Source of the DNA: Tyto alba
Taxonomy: Eukaryota; Chordata; Aves; Strigiformes; Tytonidae
Direction: 5' to 3'
Assembly (NCBI RefSeq): GCF_018691265.1
Contig: NW_024881324.1
Location: forward strand, 9,799,730 to 9,863,729
Length of the DNA stretch: 64,000 bases
The position numbers were made by a program, and so were the translations under genes. Under the pieces are notes generated by a model, which was given only the letters and a program-made list of their open reading frames with translations, did not search any database and had not been told where the DNA came from. Shown here in pieces: positions 40,297 through 53,703 of this stretch; position 1 is the stretch's first letter; each line of letters starts with the position of its first letter.

Positions 40297-43200
40297 GTCA
40301 TCATAAAAAGCAAGCTAATCTCTTCTGATGTCTGTCTTGAAGCTCTATCTCAGACATCCCATCAATCTGTGCAACCCATTTCTGTATCTCAGTTATTTAT
40401 CCACAAAATAAGTACCTGCTTGTCTGTCTGTTATGGGACAGGATATTCCTACTCATGAGAATAAAAAATATGAAATGCTTCTAATTTCTTAGGGGATCTT
40501 TGGTGGACTGAGAAATTAATGATCTTCATATTCTGAAGCTCTCATAAGTAGGAATATCCAGTATTTTTATTTCATTTTACTAAAAATGTGCACTTTAGAA
40601 CGCCTATCTCTAGACTATTCAGAAACCTGAGAGGAGCATGTCATTTTGTTAGAAGTAATACCATTCAGGAAATGGCATTAGAAACATTAAACTTTCTAAA
40701 CAGAGTGGTACCATCTCGCCACCATCATCATAATAATAATAAAAAAAAAATAAGTTTTTAATTAATTTAATAGCTGGCAGAATAAGAACAAAGTACCTCA
40801 TTTAAGAGCTAGAAAGTTCAAACCATTTCCTTGTAATCTCTACATTTCTTCTCTCGGGAAAAAGAAACTTCTATTTCTGTTCTTTAAAGAAGTTGGTAGG
40901 AAGCTGGCCAAGAGGAAAAGAGTAATTATACCAAATGGCACATTTATAATGAGCATAAATATGAGTTTAAAAAAAACTCAGTTACAGCCTATCAAAAAAA
41001 AATATGTTTCACTGGACTCTGAAAAGAATCTGTATCCATGTTCAGGAATTTAAAATAAGGACTAAATACTTCTGCTTTGAGTACCTAAGTGGAGCTACAT
41101 ATGGTCCTTGCTGATTGTCATTATAATGAGAATTCTTTTGTTGATTCAAATGACAGTTAGTTTAGATCCTTGGTCATGGTTAAATATCCATTTAGGTCCT
41201 TATGGTAGAGGCTTGAGTTCCAGAGATCAATACTGGAAGGGGAGAAAAATACCCACAACTCCTTTGAAGTCATGAATAAAGCATGGCAGGCTGTTGGCTA
41301 AAATACACTAAGTATTTCTGTGTGGTCTTCATAGCTGTGATTTCACTTTTTTTCACCCTATTTTTTTTAGCATTAAGTTCTAGGGTGTCTCATGGTTGCT
41401 GAGCTCTGCAAGCTATTGCTCTTGCTCAGTAGATTTAGAGGAAAGCCTCTGGTTTTAAAAAAGCTGCTGCCTTAAAAAAAAAAAAAAGATGGAGCTCATC
41501 AGGTAATCAAATTGGTCTATCTACCTAGAAATGTTACACTCAAATGAAGGATCTGTGCACGTAGCTTCAAGTTCATGAATAATTCCAAGTCCAGCAGCAG
41601 CCAGAAATAGCTCAGAAAATGAGAGAGAGTTTAGATCAGAGCTATGGGAAAAAAAATACTACAGGGGACCAAGAAAACACAAGAATTGAAAAAGTTACTG
41701 CAATAGTTCCAGGAGCCTTATGCACAGAAATAATGTTAGCAGAGAGAAATGAGTAAAATTCTGATCATACCAAAGTGAACAGCAAAGGTCACAAAGAGTA
41801 GGATTACCTTACCCAAGCCATCTAGTGACTGGACAACCATCTTGGGAATATATTTTATCCTTGGGGCTATCAAAACTTTGCAAATGAAGGTAAAATATGG
41901 CCCTCTGCTCTTTGGTCGTGACTAGTGACATGAGCAGGAGGAGCAAAGGAAAATGAACTGCATTATGTGTGGTCCTTCTCGTGTGGGGTTAAGATGCTGG
42001 CTGCATGCTAAAATGTGCCTCCATACTGATGTCAGAAGACTTGACTGGCCAAAGCAGTCAAAGGGACCTTTCCAGCATGCTAAAAATCACCTACAGAAAG
42101 TGGCAGAGAAGACATTACAGCATGGTCTTAATGAGTGCCTCCCCCTCTGTACAGATGGGAACGATCCCTTTCTGTGGTGGTTGAGAGAGGACCCAGCGGC
42201 ACGTTGTGAGCTGCAAGGGCGAGCGGAGCTCACCAGCAGCGCGATGGGGTGTGCCGATGCAGAGCCACTTGACCACGAAAACCAGCAGTAAAGTTCATTT
42301 TGCAACACTGTGAAGGTAACTGTGATAACTGTCTGCATGAAATTTCATTTCAATACAAAAGCAGGATAAAACCCAACCAAAACCTGGTATTTCTTACAAT
42401 TAAAACAAAGTAATCTTTTTTTCACCTTTTCACTGCTGGCACTGGGCAAAGCAACAAAATGATGAAATCTGACTTCCCTAAATGATGAAAGTTTCCTCTC
42501 AAAGTTGTCAAAATTCTGCTACCAAGCAGATTAAAAAAAAAAAAACAAAAAAAAAACCAAACCACAACTACTACAACATAAGCCTTTCTAAGCATTTTTT
42601 GCCAATAGAAATTGCCTCTGTCCATATAACCTATGGGGAACAGTGTTCTCAATTTTAAGTACTGATCTCTTTTGGGCAGAGTATCTGTACAACATCCTGC
42701 AAGTGTCACAGATTGCCTTCTGTCAAGTCAAATGTCAAACTTGCACATACGCTCTTCTAACTGAAGCGAAGTCTTTGCCACTCAAACTTGATTTTCAAAA
42801 ATCTCTTTGCTTAAACAGCATTTGGTTTCAATTTGCAAGTCAGAGACTGGCCTGAACCATGACATCTGGCTGAGGACCTCAAGCTTTACAAGGTTTGTGA
42901 TGATGCTCAGAATGACAAATCTCCCAAGCATTTTGCTACAAGGGGAGGAAACAAGAAACAAAGCCAGATATGCTTGCAGGTACTTGCACACAAACATAAA
43001 AATGGAGCCTAGTATACCACAAATGCAATAATGCAAAAATCTGAAATAAATGAATCATAGCAGGTGAAGAACACTTTCGTTTGCTAAACACAGGGAGTAG
43101 CTGTACTAGCTCTGAGCAGCTGAATTCTAAAATTACCACTCATCTTCATATATGCTTGTAATTTTTGTTTTTATTTCTTTATCACACAGGGCCCAATGTC

Positions 43201-44167
43201 CAAAGAAGGCCAGAGGAAAGAAAAACAAATTAAACAACTCAAAGAAAAATATCACCAAAAAGTGTCTTTCTCGAGCCTCTATGCAATGCCAGAAAATGTA
43301 TTAATGAACTGATGCCTGTCTTGCTGCTTAGTGAACAGACTGTTCTGCCAACTTGAGATGAATAGGAGAAAGAAGAATTGGTTCAGTAGAACTACAGGAT
43401 CTCCCTATTTTCTTTTAGGCTTATGGGTTTCCATGCACAGCACAAGCATATTGAGTTCACAAGGAAAACAGTGCTTGATTCAGATGACAGAAATACATAG
43501 AAAGCCAAACTCGTATTAGTAACCTGAGTACTTTCCTAGAGTCAAACAATTCAGGCAAAACGCTGTCCTTATTTTAATGAGACACACAAGAAAGAGAAAA
43601 GAAAATACCTCCTGAATTCTAGCTTGTTTATACATGGGGGGCAGGGGGGTTTGAAGGAAAGGAAGGTACGTAACTGAGCCTCACAAGTCCCTCCTTACTT
43701 TCTCATTTAGGTATCATGTCTAATTCTCTCCAATGGCTGCTAGAGGAGCCAAAGACTGGCACTCATAAAGAGCAGACAGTCAGAAATTGCTCTTCTCAAT
43801 TCAGATGCTGGAACAGGCAACAAATCCCATCTTAAGTGCCACAGCAGACTGCTAAAAGACAACCCCTCACCCTTATGGCTATAAACCAGCAGACAATTAC
43901 TTTGGGACTGTAAATATTAATGAAAGCTTTAGTCATCTCACTCTTCTCAACAGGGTACAATTCAGATTCAAACAGCCTAAGTTTCACACAAGTCTCTGCA
44001 CCTGGCTTTTCCTTCAGGCTGAACCCAAATTTCAAAGCTATTTATCCAAAAAACCCACTGTGCTAGCACAAGGAGAGCATCCTGTTTTGATGGTGCATGG
44101 GAGGAGGAGAGGGAAGAGGGCTTACAGTACTGCTTCAACTTGTGGTTCAAATAGCTTCCACCGTCTG
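40297..44167 (-). other. PHACTR1 intron, no recognisable content
   Basis: This is AT-rich intron with short A-tracts (near 40740, 41475 and 42533) and a small CAT/AAT trinucleotide patch near 40720-40740. I see no exon, RNA gene or transposon. The open frames are short and without family features. Confidence 0.6.
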
Positions 44168-44335
44168 TCCATCCATCCATCCATCCATCCATCCATCCAT
44201 CCATCCATCCATCCATCCATCCATCCATCCATCCATCCATCCATCCATCCATCCATCCATCCATCCATCCATCCATCCATCCATCCATCCATCCATCCAT
44301 CCATCCATCCATCCATCCATCCATCCATCCATCCA
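44168..44335. repeat. Pure (TCCA)42 tetranucleotide microsatellite
   Basis: The motif TCCA (CATC/GATG in other phases) repeats without visible interruption for 168 bp, about 42 copies. It lies in the intron and is not translated. The apparent HPSI-repeat frames on + and DGWM-repeat frames on - are translations of the repeat. Perfect arrays of this length are usually unstable, so copy number may vary between individuals and assemblies. Confidence 0.98.
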
Positions 44336-47300
44336 CAGGTCTGTGCACTTGCACTGCTGACTCTTCAGCCTGTGCATCTGGATTTTTAGCAATGTTGACA
44401 TTTTAAGTAGATTGGAAAGTAAAATGAGAAAGATAACATGCTATAAAGCTCGACAGCAGCATGACACACATACTCTTTATATCAGTTCAATTTCAGTTGA
44501 TGTAGAAGAAATATCATTTCTACCGACTTTGTTTATTTATTTACTTTACCAAAAGCAAGGTTGACAACGTCTCCATGTTAAAAGAATCATCGGAGCTGCA
44601 CACATGCTGTCTCAGATAGTACCCGAATATTGGAAACGTCAAAGAAGCTGTACCCAATGGATGGGTAGAGAGATAAAGCCAGTGCCATCATCCTTATGAC
44701 ATGGACTGCTGACATTAGGGACTGTGGCTGTGGTCCACATGGATGTGACTAATACTTCAGAGAAGCTTGCCAATACATGGACTGTGGATGCAGTAGACCA
44801 CAGTGGCATTTCCAGGCCTGGCTCATTTGTCAGGACGTAGTTAATGAGTATTCTAATTATTTATCTTAAGATCCCCAGTGCATTCAAGTCTGCTTACCAA
44901 CATTTCCATCTGTTGATTCTTGAATCTGTGTTAAAAAGATAACTAACATTCAGGACAATGGTATTTGTGTTGCAGCTGTACGTCCCTCAGACCACTGATG
45001 AAGATAAAGAATATTGTTATCAACAGTTCTAACAAAACTTAGACATGCCTTTCTTGAAATGACCTGATATTCTCAGTGTTACCATCATTACACTTCTGTG
45101 CTTCCAGACCTTTACAAGGAAAGATTTAAAATACCATTACTCTCTGTTTTTTCAAACAGATAATCAACTTCTCTTAGGAGGCAAGGTGAAATAAAAATCA
45201 TTCTCTGCTAACAAAATCTCCCAAGATAAAATAAATAATTGGATCCATTTTAATTTTATTCCCTGCACTCCTGTTGCACAAAGCCATTAGACTAATGGCC
45301 TGAAAAATGTCATACAAAAGATGACAGAGGGCAAGATCCTTCTCTTAAGTAGCGACAGGGGAGGGTGTCTGCTGAACTGCAGCACTAAGCCTGTCATCCT
45401 GGTCTTGGACTGCACAGCTCAGAGCACGAGTAAGGAAAGAGAAGATTGGAAGCACACCCTACATCCTTTCCAAAATGTCCCAATCTACAGATACACTGGG
45501 CCCTCCCTGCACAGAAGGCTGTATATTTTAAATTGCAACCCCTGGGCTTCGGAGATTCAGTAAGTAGCTGAAATTGAATGCCTCTCTTAGTTATGGGCAA
45601 AGAAATGCGTACGACACTAATCTCAGTTACACAAACCAAGGTCTTGGAGGGACACTGCATGTGTCTCACCCTGGTCCATGTCTTGACTAGCACACTATAA
45701 AGCATGTATATGCAGAAGCCTGCCCTCCTCTTCTCTTTGGATATTTTGGACACAATTTTCCTTTTTGGGGAGGGGGGAGGCTGGGGAAACGTTTGGCTTT
45801 TATTACCAAGTCATATTTTCAAACCTTCAATATTTCCACTATCTGTGCAGAGAAAATCTTCAGAGGCTGTCAGTCAGGTCTGGTCATCTCTTTCTTATTT
45901 GTGGTTTTCCTCACCTGGGATCTGGATCTTTCCTTTGAGGAAGAACAGTGTTTGCCCATGAGATCCCTCTCAACCGCACATCTTCGTGATGGTTGATGGG
46001 CACTAGAATTTTGGCAATATCTTTTAGACAGGGTGGCCTGGGCATAACCAAGCCAGAACGATGTATCTAGTGGTTCCAAAGAAGCTACAGCAGGTGGTTT
46101 TACAATGACTGATTTTATCTCTGATTTAAATTATACTTCATGTTGTTTTTCAGAGCAACAGAAATAATTCATCATCTTATGAATCTAAGAGTCTCACCCA
46201 AAGGCAGGAGAGCTGCCTCATCGCTGGACCCAAAGCTAAGAAAGTTGGGGAGAGATGACAGTAACAAGATCAAACATTATTTTATTCCTCTCCGCCCAAT
46301 TGTTCCTGAGACAAGGAGACTAAAAGCAACAGACCAGTGAAGATTCATGTCACTTGACAAGAGCCAAAAAACAGCAAGAGGACAGTTTTCCAGATCACAG
46401 GGATGGCAAGAACATTATTATTTTCCGAGAAGCGTGCAAATCAAAGTCACAAAGGAAAAATGAGGCCTCCAAGTATATCCCAACTTCACACCTTTGCAGC
46501 TTTGCTGCGTCCATCTAGATAACAGCAAACATCACAGTACCCTCCAGTTTCTAAGAAAGGGATTTTGCAACATCCAGCCAGAGCTGGCTTAACAACTGTA
46601 CACTCCAGTGCTGCCCTTCAACTGCCCCAGTGCCCTGATGCTGGGTTTTGGCTAATGGACTTGGGAAGATGTGAGAGACCTGGCATGATTGATTTAACAG
46701 ACTCCAAAGATATCTGATTAATCTTGGGCATCCAGGCTGTTAGGAAGGTGCTACTACATCCACTTATACTGTGCTCCTGAAATATGTTCTGGCTAATTGG
46801 GGGGTGAATAAGGTGACAACAACAGGAAGTCAAATTTGATATTGTCTGATTTCAAACAAGACAATCTTAGGAGATATGAAAGAATTGCTATACATTTACT
46901 ACCAGCCACTGAAATGGACCAAGAAATAAAATCTTACAATACAAAAACTGATGTAGAATGTCTACGTCTCTTGCTGAGGTAGCAGCAATTAATGAAAATG
47001 TTATAAATACAACAGTACGCTCAGAGGATAGGTTTTGCTTATCAGTCAGGGAACCCATAAATGAACTCTGCTGTTCTTAATGATATATGATATGAACTCT
47101 TGTTTCTAAATGGAGGAAGAAGGTATTAGCACAAACTGATATAAGTAGTAGTAGTTACAAATTAAAAAGTCAAATAAAAAGAAGAAAGGAAGAGATACAT
47201 GACGGTATTTTATCTGCTTTTTTGAATTCCCCACAAGGAACCGATTTTTCATTGCATGTTCAGTGTTGCCCCAATCTTTGTATTTAAGAGGCTTACCTAT

Positions 47301-50139
47301 CCCAAGACTTTAAACTTCATTCTCAGAATAAAGAGCAGGACGGTAAGATGCCATCAAAAGATGACGACTGAGTTACCGCATTAAAAAGGAGAAAAATCAA
47401 TAAGAGGAGCCAGGACTGAAGCAGGCCAGCCGTTTGCTCTCTAAAGACCTGAGGAATTAAGGTGTCCTCTTATCAGTGTCGTTATATCAACACTGCGCAA
47501 TAAAAACGAGAGGGTGCTGAGCCATTGCGATCAATTCCATCATTTCGGTTGTTTCTGTTCCTAAAACTCCTAAAATCAATGACACAGATAGACAGAATTG
47601 CCAGAAAAGGTGGCCAACATTTCTCTGGTAGCGACACAAGAGGTTTCACTGGAGAACAAGGGACTTAGAAATCTGCTTGCATAAGCTTGACTCAATCTTG
47701 TATATACCTTTTCCCCCCATACTATCTAATTTACAAAATAGTTAAGACCTCATTTATTACCCATATTTTTCCTACAGTTTCAGCCAGTGGTGTATGTTTT
47801 ATTGCAATTTTGGATAAGGCATCTTCCAGGGCTCCTCAAAGTAAGCCTGGAGCTCTGCTAGGTGACAGCCCGTGCAAACCTGGCTTTGAACCTCCCATTG
47901 CCAGCACAGCCTCTCCTGGAACAGTACACAACTGGCTTAATTTTGTGGCCAGCAGGTTTTGCTACAGGCAGTTTAACAGGGTATGAGTTAGTCACTACAG
48001 AGATGCACATGAGCAGTTAATGACTTGCTCCAGGCTTGGTGGTGTTTCTTCAGTTTTATTTTGGGACATAAAAGTAGAAGATGTAATCCTTTCTCTCTTT
48101 CACCATCCTTTTTCTTTTTTTTTTTTTTTTTTTTTTACTGCAGACTAGCTGAATGAAATAACTGTTAGTGTTTAAGGGAAGCCTCACATACCTCCGGTCA
48201 GCTGCTCTCATTTGCTAGTCTTAGCATGTAAGCCAGAGGTAGATCCTCTTTTAGCCCGAATTGACCTTTCTCTTCCTCTTCTCTTCCTCCCCCTCTCCTC
48301 CCTGCCTGCAGGCCATCCCAGCCACACCAGCACAGTGCAGCCCTGTTAACTTCTGATCTCAGGACAAAACCACAGGTAACTGCAGAGTTTCTGTTAGTTC
48401 CTAACGTGCAAGGCACACTGGCGGGAGCAGGACACTGCGTCTCTACCCTCCCCGCTCCCTGATAAAAGAAAGGTAAATGATCGTGTCCTGCCTGCCTTGG
48501 GATTTTGCCATCTGGAAGTTGCCATGAACAGGAATCACACCTTCTTAGAAGGACACATTTATTCTCAGCCCACAAAATGCTGAGGGATCGTATCCTCCCC
48601 AAGCAGAAGGCGATGCTGGTGGGAGCAAAGTGTCCTGCCCAGCTCCCCAGCAGCCTGCTGGGATGTGGAATATCTTTGCTCAACCTCATCAACTTTCTCT
48701 GGCATATCACCATATTCACCCAAATCAAACACTACAGAGTTCAACTGACAAAAATAAACCGATTTTACTTTATGAGTTGTGCTGTCAAGGAGACATATTT
48801 CACTCTGCAATGAAAGCCCATGACTTTCCCCCCACCCCGCCTCTTTCTTTAAGGTAACTATCCCTCAGAGGCTAAAGACACACATTGCATAATTATATCA
48901 GCTGCTGGAAACCTCCAACATGTTTTTCAGGTTCCCACACTTCACAGCAGGACCAGGTACACTGTTTTTTTGCCTACTTTTCCATTCCCTGTAGTCTATT
49001 TTTTTTCCCTCCAAAATATTTGAGGCTTTTTAACATGTACAATTGTAAATGTCTGCAATTCCTCATAGCCACATACTGAACTCACTCTAGAGATGGTAAT
49101 GGAAGAGCAGTTACCGCTTGACATAATGTGAGAATTAGTAAAAGAAAGCTTATTTTTATACACAGCTCTTGCAGGGCTTACAGCTTGTCTAGAAGATAAC
49201 TAATTTAATAATTACTTTTGTGGGAAACAAAATAATCACCTCGGAGACAATCTCTTAATTGATGATAAAGTAAATGTTCTCCAAGTTTCTGGTTGAAAAA
49301 AATAAGAGTCTTCAATTCCAGGTGGGAATCACACACCCCCCTCCACACACACAACCTTCCAGACCCCCCTTTCCATTTGGAAAAGACAGTTTTCTGGAAG
49401 AAGGACGTCAGCAGAGAACAAGTGTTGGAATTCCTACGGCAACAGTACGTCAGTCCAGGCTGATTTTTATGCATATATAAGATAATGAAATTTTTTTGCT
49501 CAAACAGCAAAACCCTGAATTATAGGAGCATACAGTAAACAGACTGGGTTTGAGCCCTGAATGAAACCTTTCAGGTTATTTCATTCTTAGTATTACTTAT
49601 ATTTCTACTACACTTGTACCTAGAGACTCCAAAAAGCTGAGAACCTCATCTGTCACTGGTAAAAAAAATGCTTTTCTCTGTGCAGTCCCTTTCTTCCAAT
49701 GCACTGTTAGGTAACTGCTCTCCACTTAAGTTTTCTTGTCAGATCCTCTGCATGAAAATCAAAAGTATCCCTCTGCAATTGCTCCACTTGCTCCTTCTGT
49801 TAGGTCATTTCTGGGTACCTTTGAAACCTCTACAGTTCTTTCCAGCCACACTAAAGTAGAGAAGTGTCTAAAACACGTTCTAGATCCAGGTTCAGACTGC
49901 TGCAGGAGATTGAGATTTGCAATCAGTTTTCAGTGTATAAACACTTTCAGTAAAGCCCAGCCAAATCTCGCTGTATTTGTTCCTTTAACTACTGTTCCCT
50001 TGCTCATCAGTCATGTCATCTGCTATGACCCAGCACCGCCACAACCCTCCCAGAGGCCACTGAAATCAGTACATGGAGAAGTGCTCTGTACATACTGGGA
50101 GATGTTTAGCATCGCAGAGTCCCACTGCACCTTGATCTC
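44336..50139 (-). other. PHACTR1 intron between microsatellite and LINE relic
   Basis: Mixed AT-rich intron. A 176-codon frame at 48198-48728 (-) sits in a locally GC-richer patch, but it has low-complexity G/E-rich runs, no recognisable domain and no credible flanking splice pair. A T22 tract lies at 48115-48136. The pyrimidine-rich stretch from about 49660 may be a diverged 5' continuation of the LINE relic that follows, but I cannot align it. Confidence 0.55.
48115..48136. repeat. T22 homopolymer tract
   Basis: Twenty-two thymines follow a pyrimidine-rich lead-in (ttctctctttcaccatcctt). On the minus strand it is A22. No adjacent retro-element is recognisable. Confidence 0.85.
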
Positions 50140-50960
50140 TTGTCGTTCTGGCTCCTTCTGCTCTACAAGCTTATCAGTCACTTCCCCACGTTTACGTTCA
50201 GAAAGTATTTTCATCCCCCTTCCTGCTTCTGGCACTTTCAAAATACCTCCATTTGTCTTGTCTCCTCACTTCTTGCCTGCCTTTTCTTGGGACTTTTGCA
50301 ACTCTTCACCACCCTGCTTCTCCCAACACCTCCCTCGCAGCCCTCCTCTGGCAGCATTCAGAGCTCAGCCCTGACTGCTCTTTTATCCCTGGAGGTGACT
50401 CATGTTTTTACACTTGGCCTCTCCCTCTCGGTTCTGTCTACCATGTCTGATTGCCTCTCTGGCATCCTGTCCTGGATGTCCCATGGCCACTCAAACTTCA
50501 CAGGATGAAACCACACACCTCATTCTTTCCTCACATACAGTTTCACTACTCCATTTCCAACACCATTTCTGCTATTCTGTCACCCAAACTAATAGTATTG
50601 GTGTTTTACACACCACTCTCTCTGTTTTCTATTTTCCAACTAAATTAGCATTAAATACACCTATTCTTTTCAGTCCAAAAGCTACAGCATCTCCCACTTC
50701 CATGTGCATTACTGTAACCTCCTGCTTCCCTTTGAGCCTCTCACTTATTTTTTTATCTCATCAAAGTGCTGCATCCACATCAACTCCCTTTACCCTTACT
50801 TCAGTGAGCCCATCTGCATGTCCAAATTCTTTCACCAACTCCTCTCCGAATTACATGACATCCCTTCCAAGATATCATATGATTCAGCACCCGCCTCCAT
50901 CTTCTCCTTTGGTTTCACGGCTATCTCTTCTGCTATTCTCCTACTCATGACTTTTGCTAG
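50140..50960 (+). mobile_element. Degraded reverse-transcriptase relic of an old CR1/L2-type LINE
   Basis: On the + strand, broken across three frames, blocks of a CR1/L2-type reverse transcriptase appear in the right order. A decayed YADD-like box comes first (LLSLEVTHVFT, from about 50380), then CLSGILSWMSHGH (about 50450-50490), which parallels the CL..I..WM..H block that follows the catalytic motif. Next is SIGVLHTTLSVF (about 50597-50632), parallel to NLGV.LD..LSF, then HYCNLLLP (50707-50730), parallel to DYCN.LL. Spacing between blocks is roughly that of the family. Edges are uncertain: the left limit is a guess and the right limit is where pyrimidine-rich sequence ends. The aspartates are gone and frames are broken, so this is a fossil. 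It is clearly older than the CR1 at 37.9-39.3 kb. An unrelated pyrimidine-rich sequence with chance resemblance is the alternative. Confidence 0.5.
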
Positions 50961-53479
50961 ATTAGTGAGTGGTCTTTGAAGGATATCCCTCAGTTTCAGC
51001 ATGAATGTTCCTTTTCCAGTTCTGCCAGTGCAGTAGTACAATGAGAATGCAGAGTAAGACAACGACTAGAATCCAGGACTCATAACTGGATTTGGAGGGT
51101 ATTTCAGGATTAAATCAATGTATCCCACTGGCTTGGCCTATGCTATAAGGACTGAATCCTGGTCTTTGTCCTCAGTTCTAACAAACAGAATAGTTGCTCG
51201 GGTCACAGGACCCACACAGTACTTTTGGATTCACTAGTGTAGTTTCAGGCCTGCAAGACCATGTATGAACTATATGTAGGTTTCAATAAGAAGGTGGGGG
51301 TGTCCACATGGCAAAATTACATGCATTTCCCTTATAAAAAGTACTAAGCGGTCCCCTTTCTGGGTGCTTTTTAGGCTGTGCAACTGTGAGGATGCACGGA
51401 CATCTTGAGATCCCTACAGGTTTCTCCATATCTGGGCTGGTCACAGGTTTTTACCAGATCTGTCCTGCTGATATTATGATTACATTGTAATTTCAGTTCA
51501 TTATATCACCCTTTCCCTCCAAACCCCAAAAGGTCTAGATCAGGTATTAATGAGGGAAAAACCGGTATTTTTCACTCCTGAAAAACGTGTCAGGGTCAAG
51601 ACAGTGAGTGTGCTCAGCCAGCGTAGCTGGGACTACAGTTTCTTGACTTTCTGAAAGAAACTCATAGCTGTGCATGCTGGTGGGAGAGAAAGGATTAAGG
51701 CTGTACTGGTATTACATACTTTTAAAATGATGACCACAGAAGTTATTGTACGAGGTAGAATGAAATCCTACCCCACAGAAGGGGGGGGTGAAAACGGACC
51801 AATGAGACGCTCTGGAAGCTGGCTAGATGGAAGACTCTCTGCTCTGTTCTTTGCCTCTCTAGGGTTACTAGATTATCTCCTGTCTAGACGCATACCCTCC
51901 CCTCAAAGTATCTGATGGTTTGAAGCTAAACAATCAAACATAAAAAAGGAAGCAAAGTCCTTAAATACATACCTGTTAGTCTGTTAAGAGGTACAAGTAA
52001 CTGGAGTTATACATTCATAAGCATTCATGCATACACATGTGTGCATTAAAAGAGAGGAAAGCAACGTTCTTTTCTCATTGTGCTAAGATTTCAAGTACAC
52101 GGTTGCAAAAAAGACCCAGCAAAAGATGTTGATGCAATTGAGTTTTAGGTCAATTCAATTAATCTAGGAAAGCATATTTTCAACAAATGGCTTAATTTCC
52201 TTTTAAGGATAAATAAACCACATTAATAGTGTAAAGTACTCGCTGCTGCTGCACATTGCCCTTCATTTAATGTGGCACTTGCTGTCACCAGCAGCACATA
52301 AGAGGAAAGAAAACACTCAACATTTTGCATAGCATTCATCAGATTCTTCCCTCTGCTGTAGTGGCATAAGCAGTAAGAGTGCTTAACCCACTGTGGGTTT
52401 CCAGGCTTCTCAGGCTGTCTTCTCCCTTTCCACTGAAAGCAATTCCGTTCAGCTTTAGCTGCTTTTTAATCAAAGGAAACTATAATCACACTATCAGGAT
52501 GCTCATTCTGAAGAGACATTAGCAAAACCACAGTTACTTCATTCAGCTGCAGATCTGTGGTTGACAAAGGACCATCGGATCACAAATAATATTTCTTCTT
52601 TTGCACAGAGCAAACAAAAGCGGTTTTGGTTAATTAAAATAATAATAACAACAACAACAATAACAGCCTCAGTGACAAAAGCTGAAAAACGAAGTGCCAA
52701 TAACTACTGAGAACCTCCACTCAGAAAATGATAACAATTTCATATTCACATTTATCACAAAAAAAGCATCTCCCTGACCTTCAGAAAATGAGATCTGTCT
52801 ATAACATCAGCTAATAGGGAGTCCTGAGTCAAGTGCCTTCCGTCCTAAGTAACATGAAAACCACACAGCAAAACGAAGTAATACAACATTGAAAAAGAAT
52901 GCGGGGTAATATCTGTGAGGCTGGTTTTTTTTGCCTGAATGCTTTTATGCTCCTTTTAGTTCTCAGCTTCTCCTAATTGCTGACTTTGGTAAAATCCAAA
53001 TAATTTGTCATTGGCGCCTTCAAGTATTTGATTCCCAGAAACATAAAAAGCATATACTTACCTGTAGCAACACCTGTGATTGATTACACCGTCACTCTCT
53101 GAATACCCTCTGGAGGTTTTGCTCAATCCCAAAAGGAGAGGGGGGAAGGGATGGGAACAGTTGTCTGATGAAGAGCACTATATTAATTCCAATAAAAATA
53201 CAATTTCCCCCATGCATTTGACAGCATGGTGAAAATCACACTATCTGGATTCCAGGTAAACCAGTCCTTCCAGATACTGAGTTGAGTCAAGCAAACTCTA
53301 CTGCAGCACGACAAGGAAAAAGTTGATGTATCAAGGCAGAAAACCCTGATCTAAAATTCACGAGAATGGGAACAAAACACAATCGATACACACAGCAATT
53401 TCTATAGCAACTGGGGAAAAACGGAAAGAAAAAAAAAAAAAAGAGTCGGTGCCTTAACTGTTAGCATAAATCTTCTGTG
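50961..53479 (-). other. PHACTR1 intron next to the CpG island
   Basis: AT-rich intron carries a small AAT/AAC patch near 52638-52663. The stretch runs up to a 14-base A-tract at 53429-53442, after which base composition shifts to the GC-rich island. I see no exon here. Confidence 0.6.
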
Positions 53480-53703
53480 GCAAACGAGGGGACCTGTCCC
53501 TCTTGGCATCCCTCTGATCGACGGGCTGAATCGATGCCCAGCGCATTCCTCCCGGGCTCCCTCTCCTCTTTCCCTGGGATCTGTGGAGGGGCAAGCCGAG
53601 CATCCCAGCCTCCGACGGGAGCGCACACATCTACACACACCCCCCATGCAAGCACACGCGCTCCCCTGCCTCTCTCCTACACCCACAGGATCTCAGCACT
53701 CAC

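Noticed and set aside
43977..44389. Proteins made of DGWM or HPSI repeats
   Set aside because: These are pure translations of the TCCA microsatellite on both strands. There is no evidence of a gene.
48198..48728. 176-codon open frame on -
   Set aside because: It has low-complexity Gly/Glu runs and no family resemblance, and no acceptor/donor pair gives a plausible PHACTR1 exon. It lies in a locally GC-richer patch where stops are rarer.
49736..50374. 212-codon open frame on +
   Set aside because: A pyrimidine-rich sequence depletes stops. The right part overlaps the suspected LINE relic, in a different frame from the reverse-transcriptase blocks. No protein features were seen.
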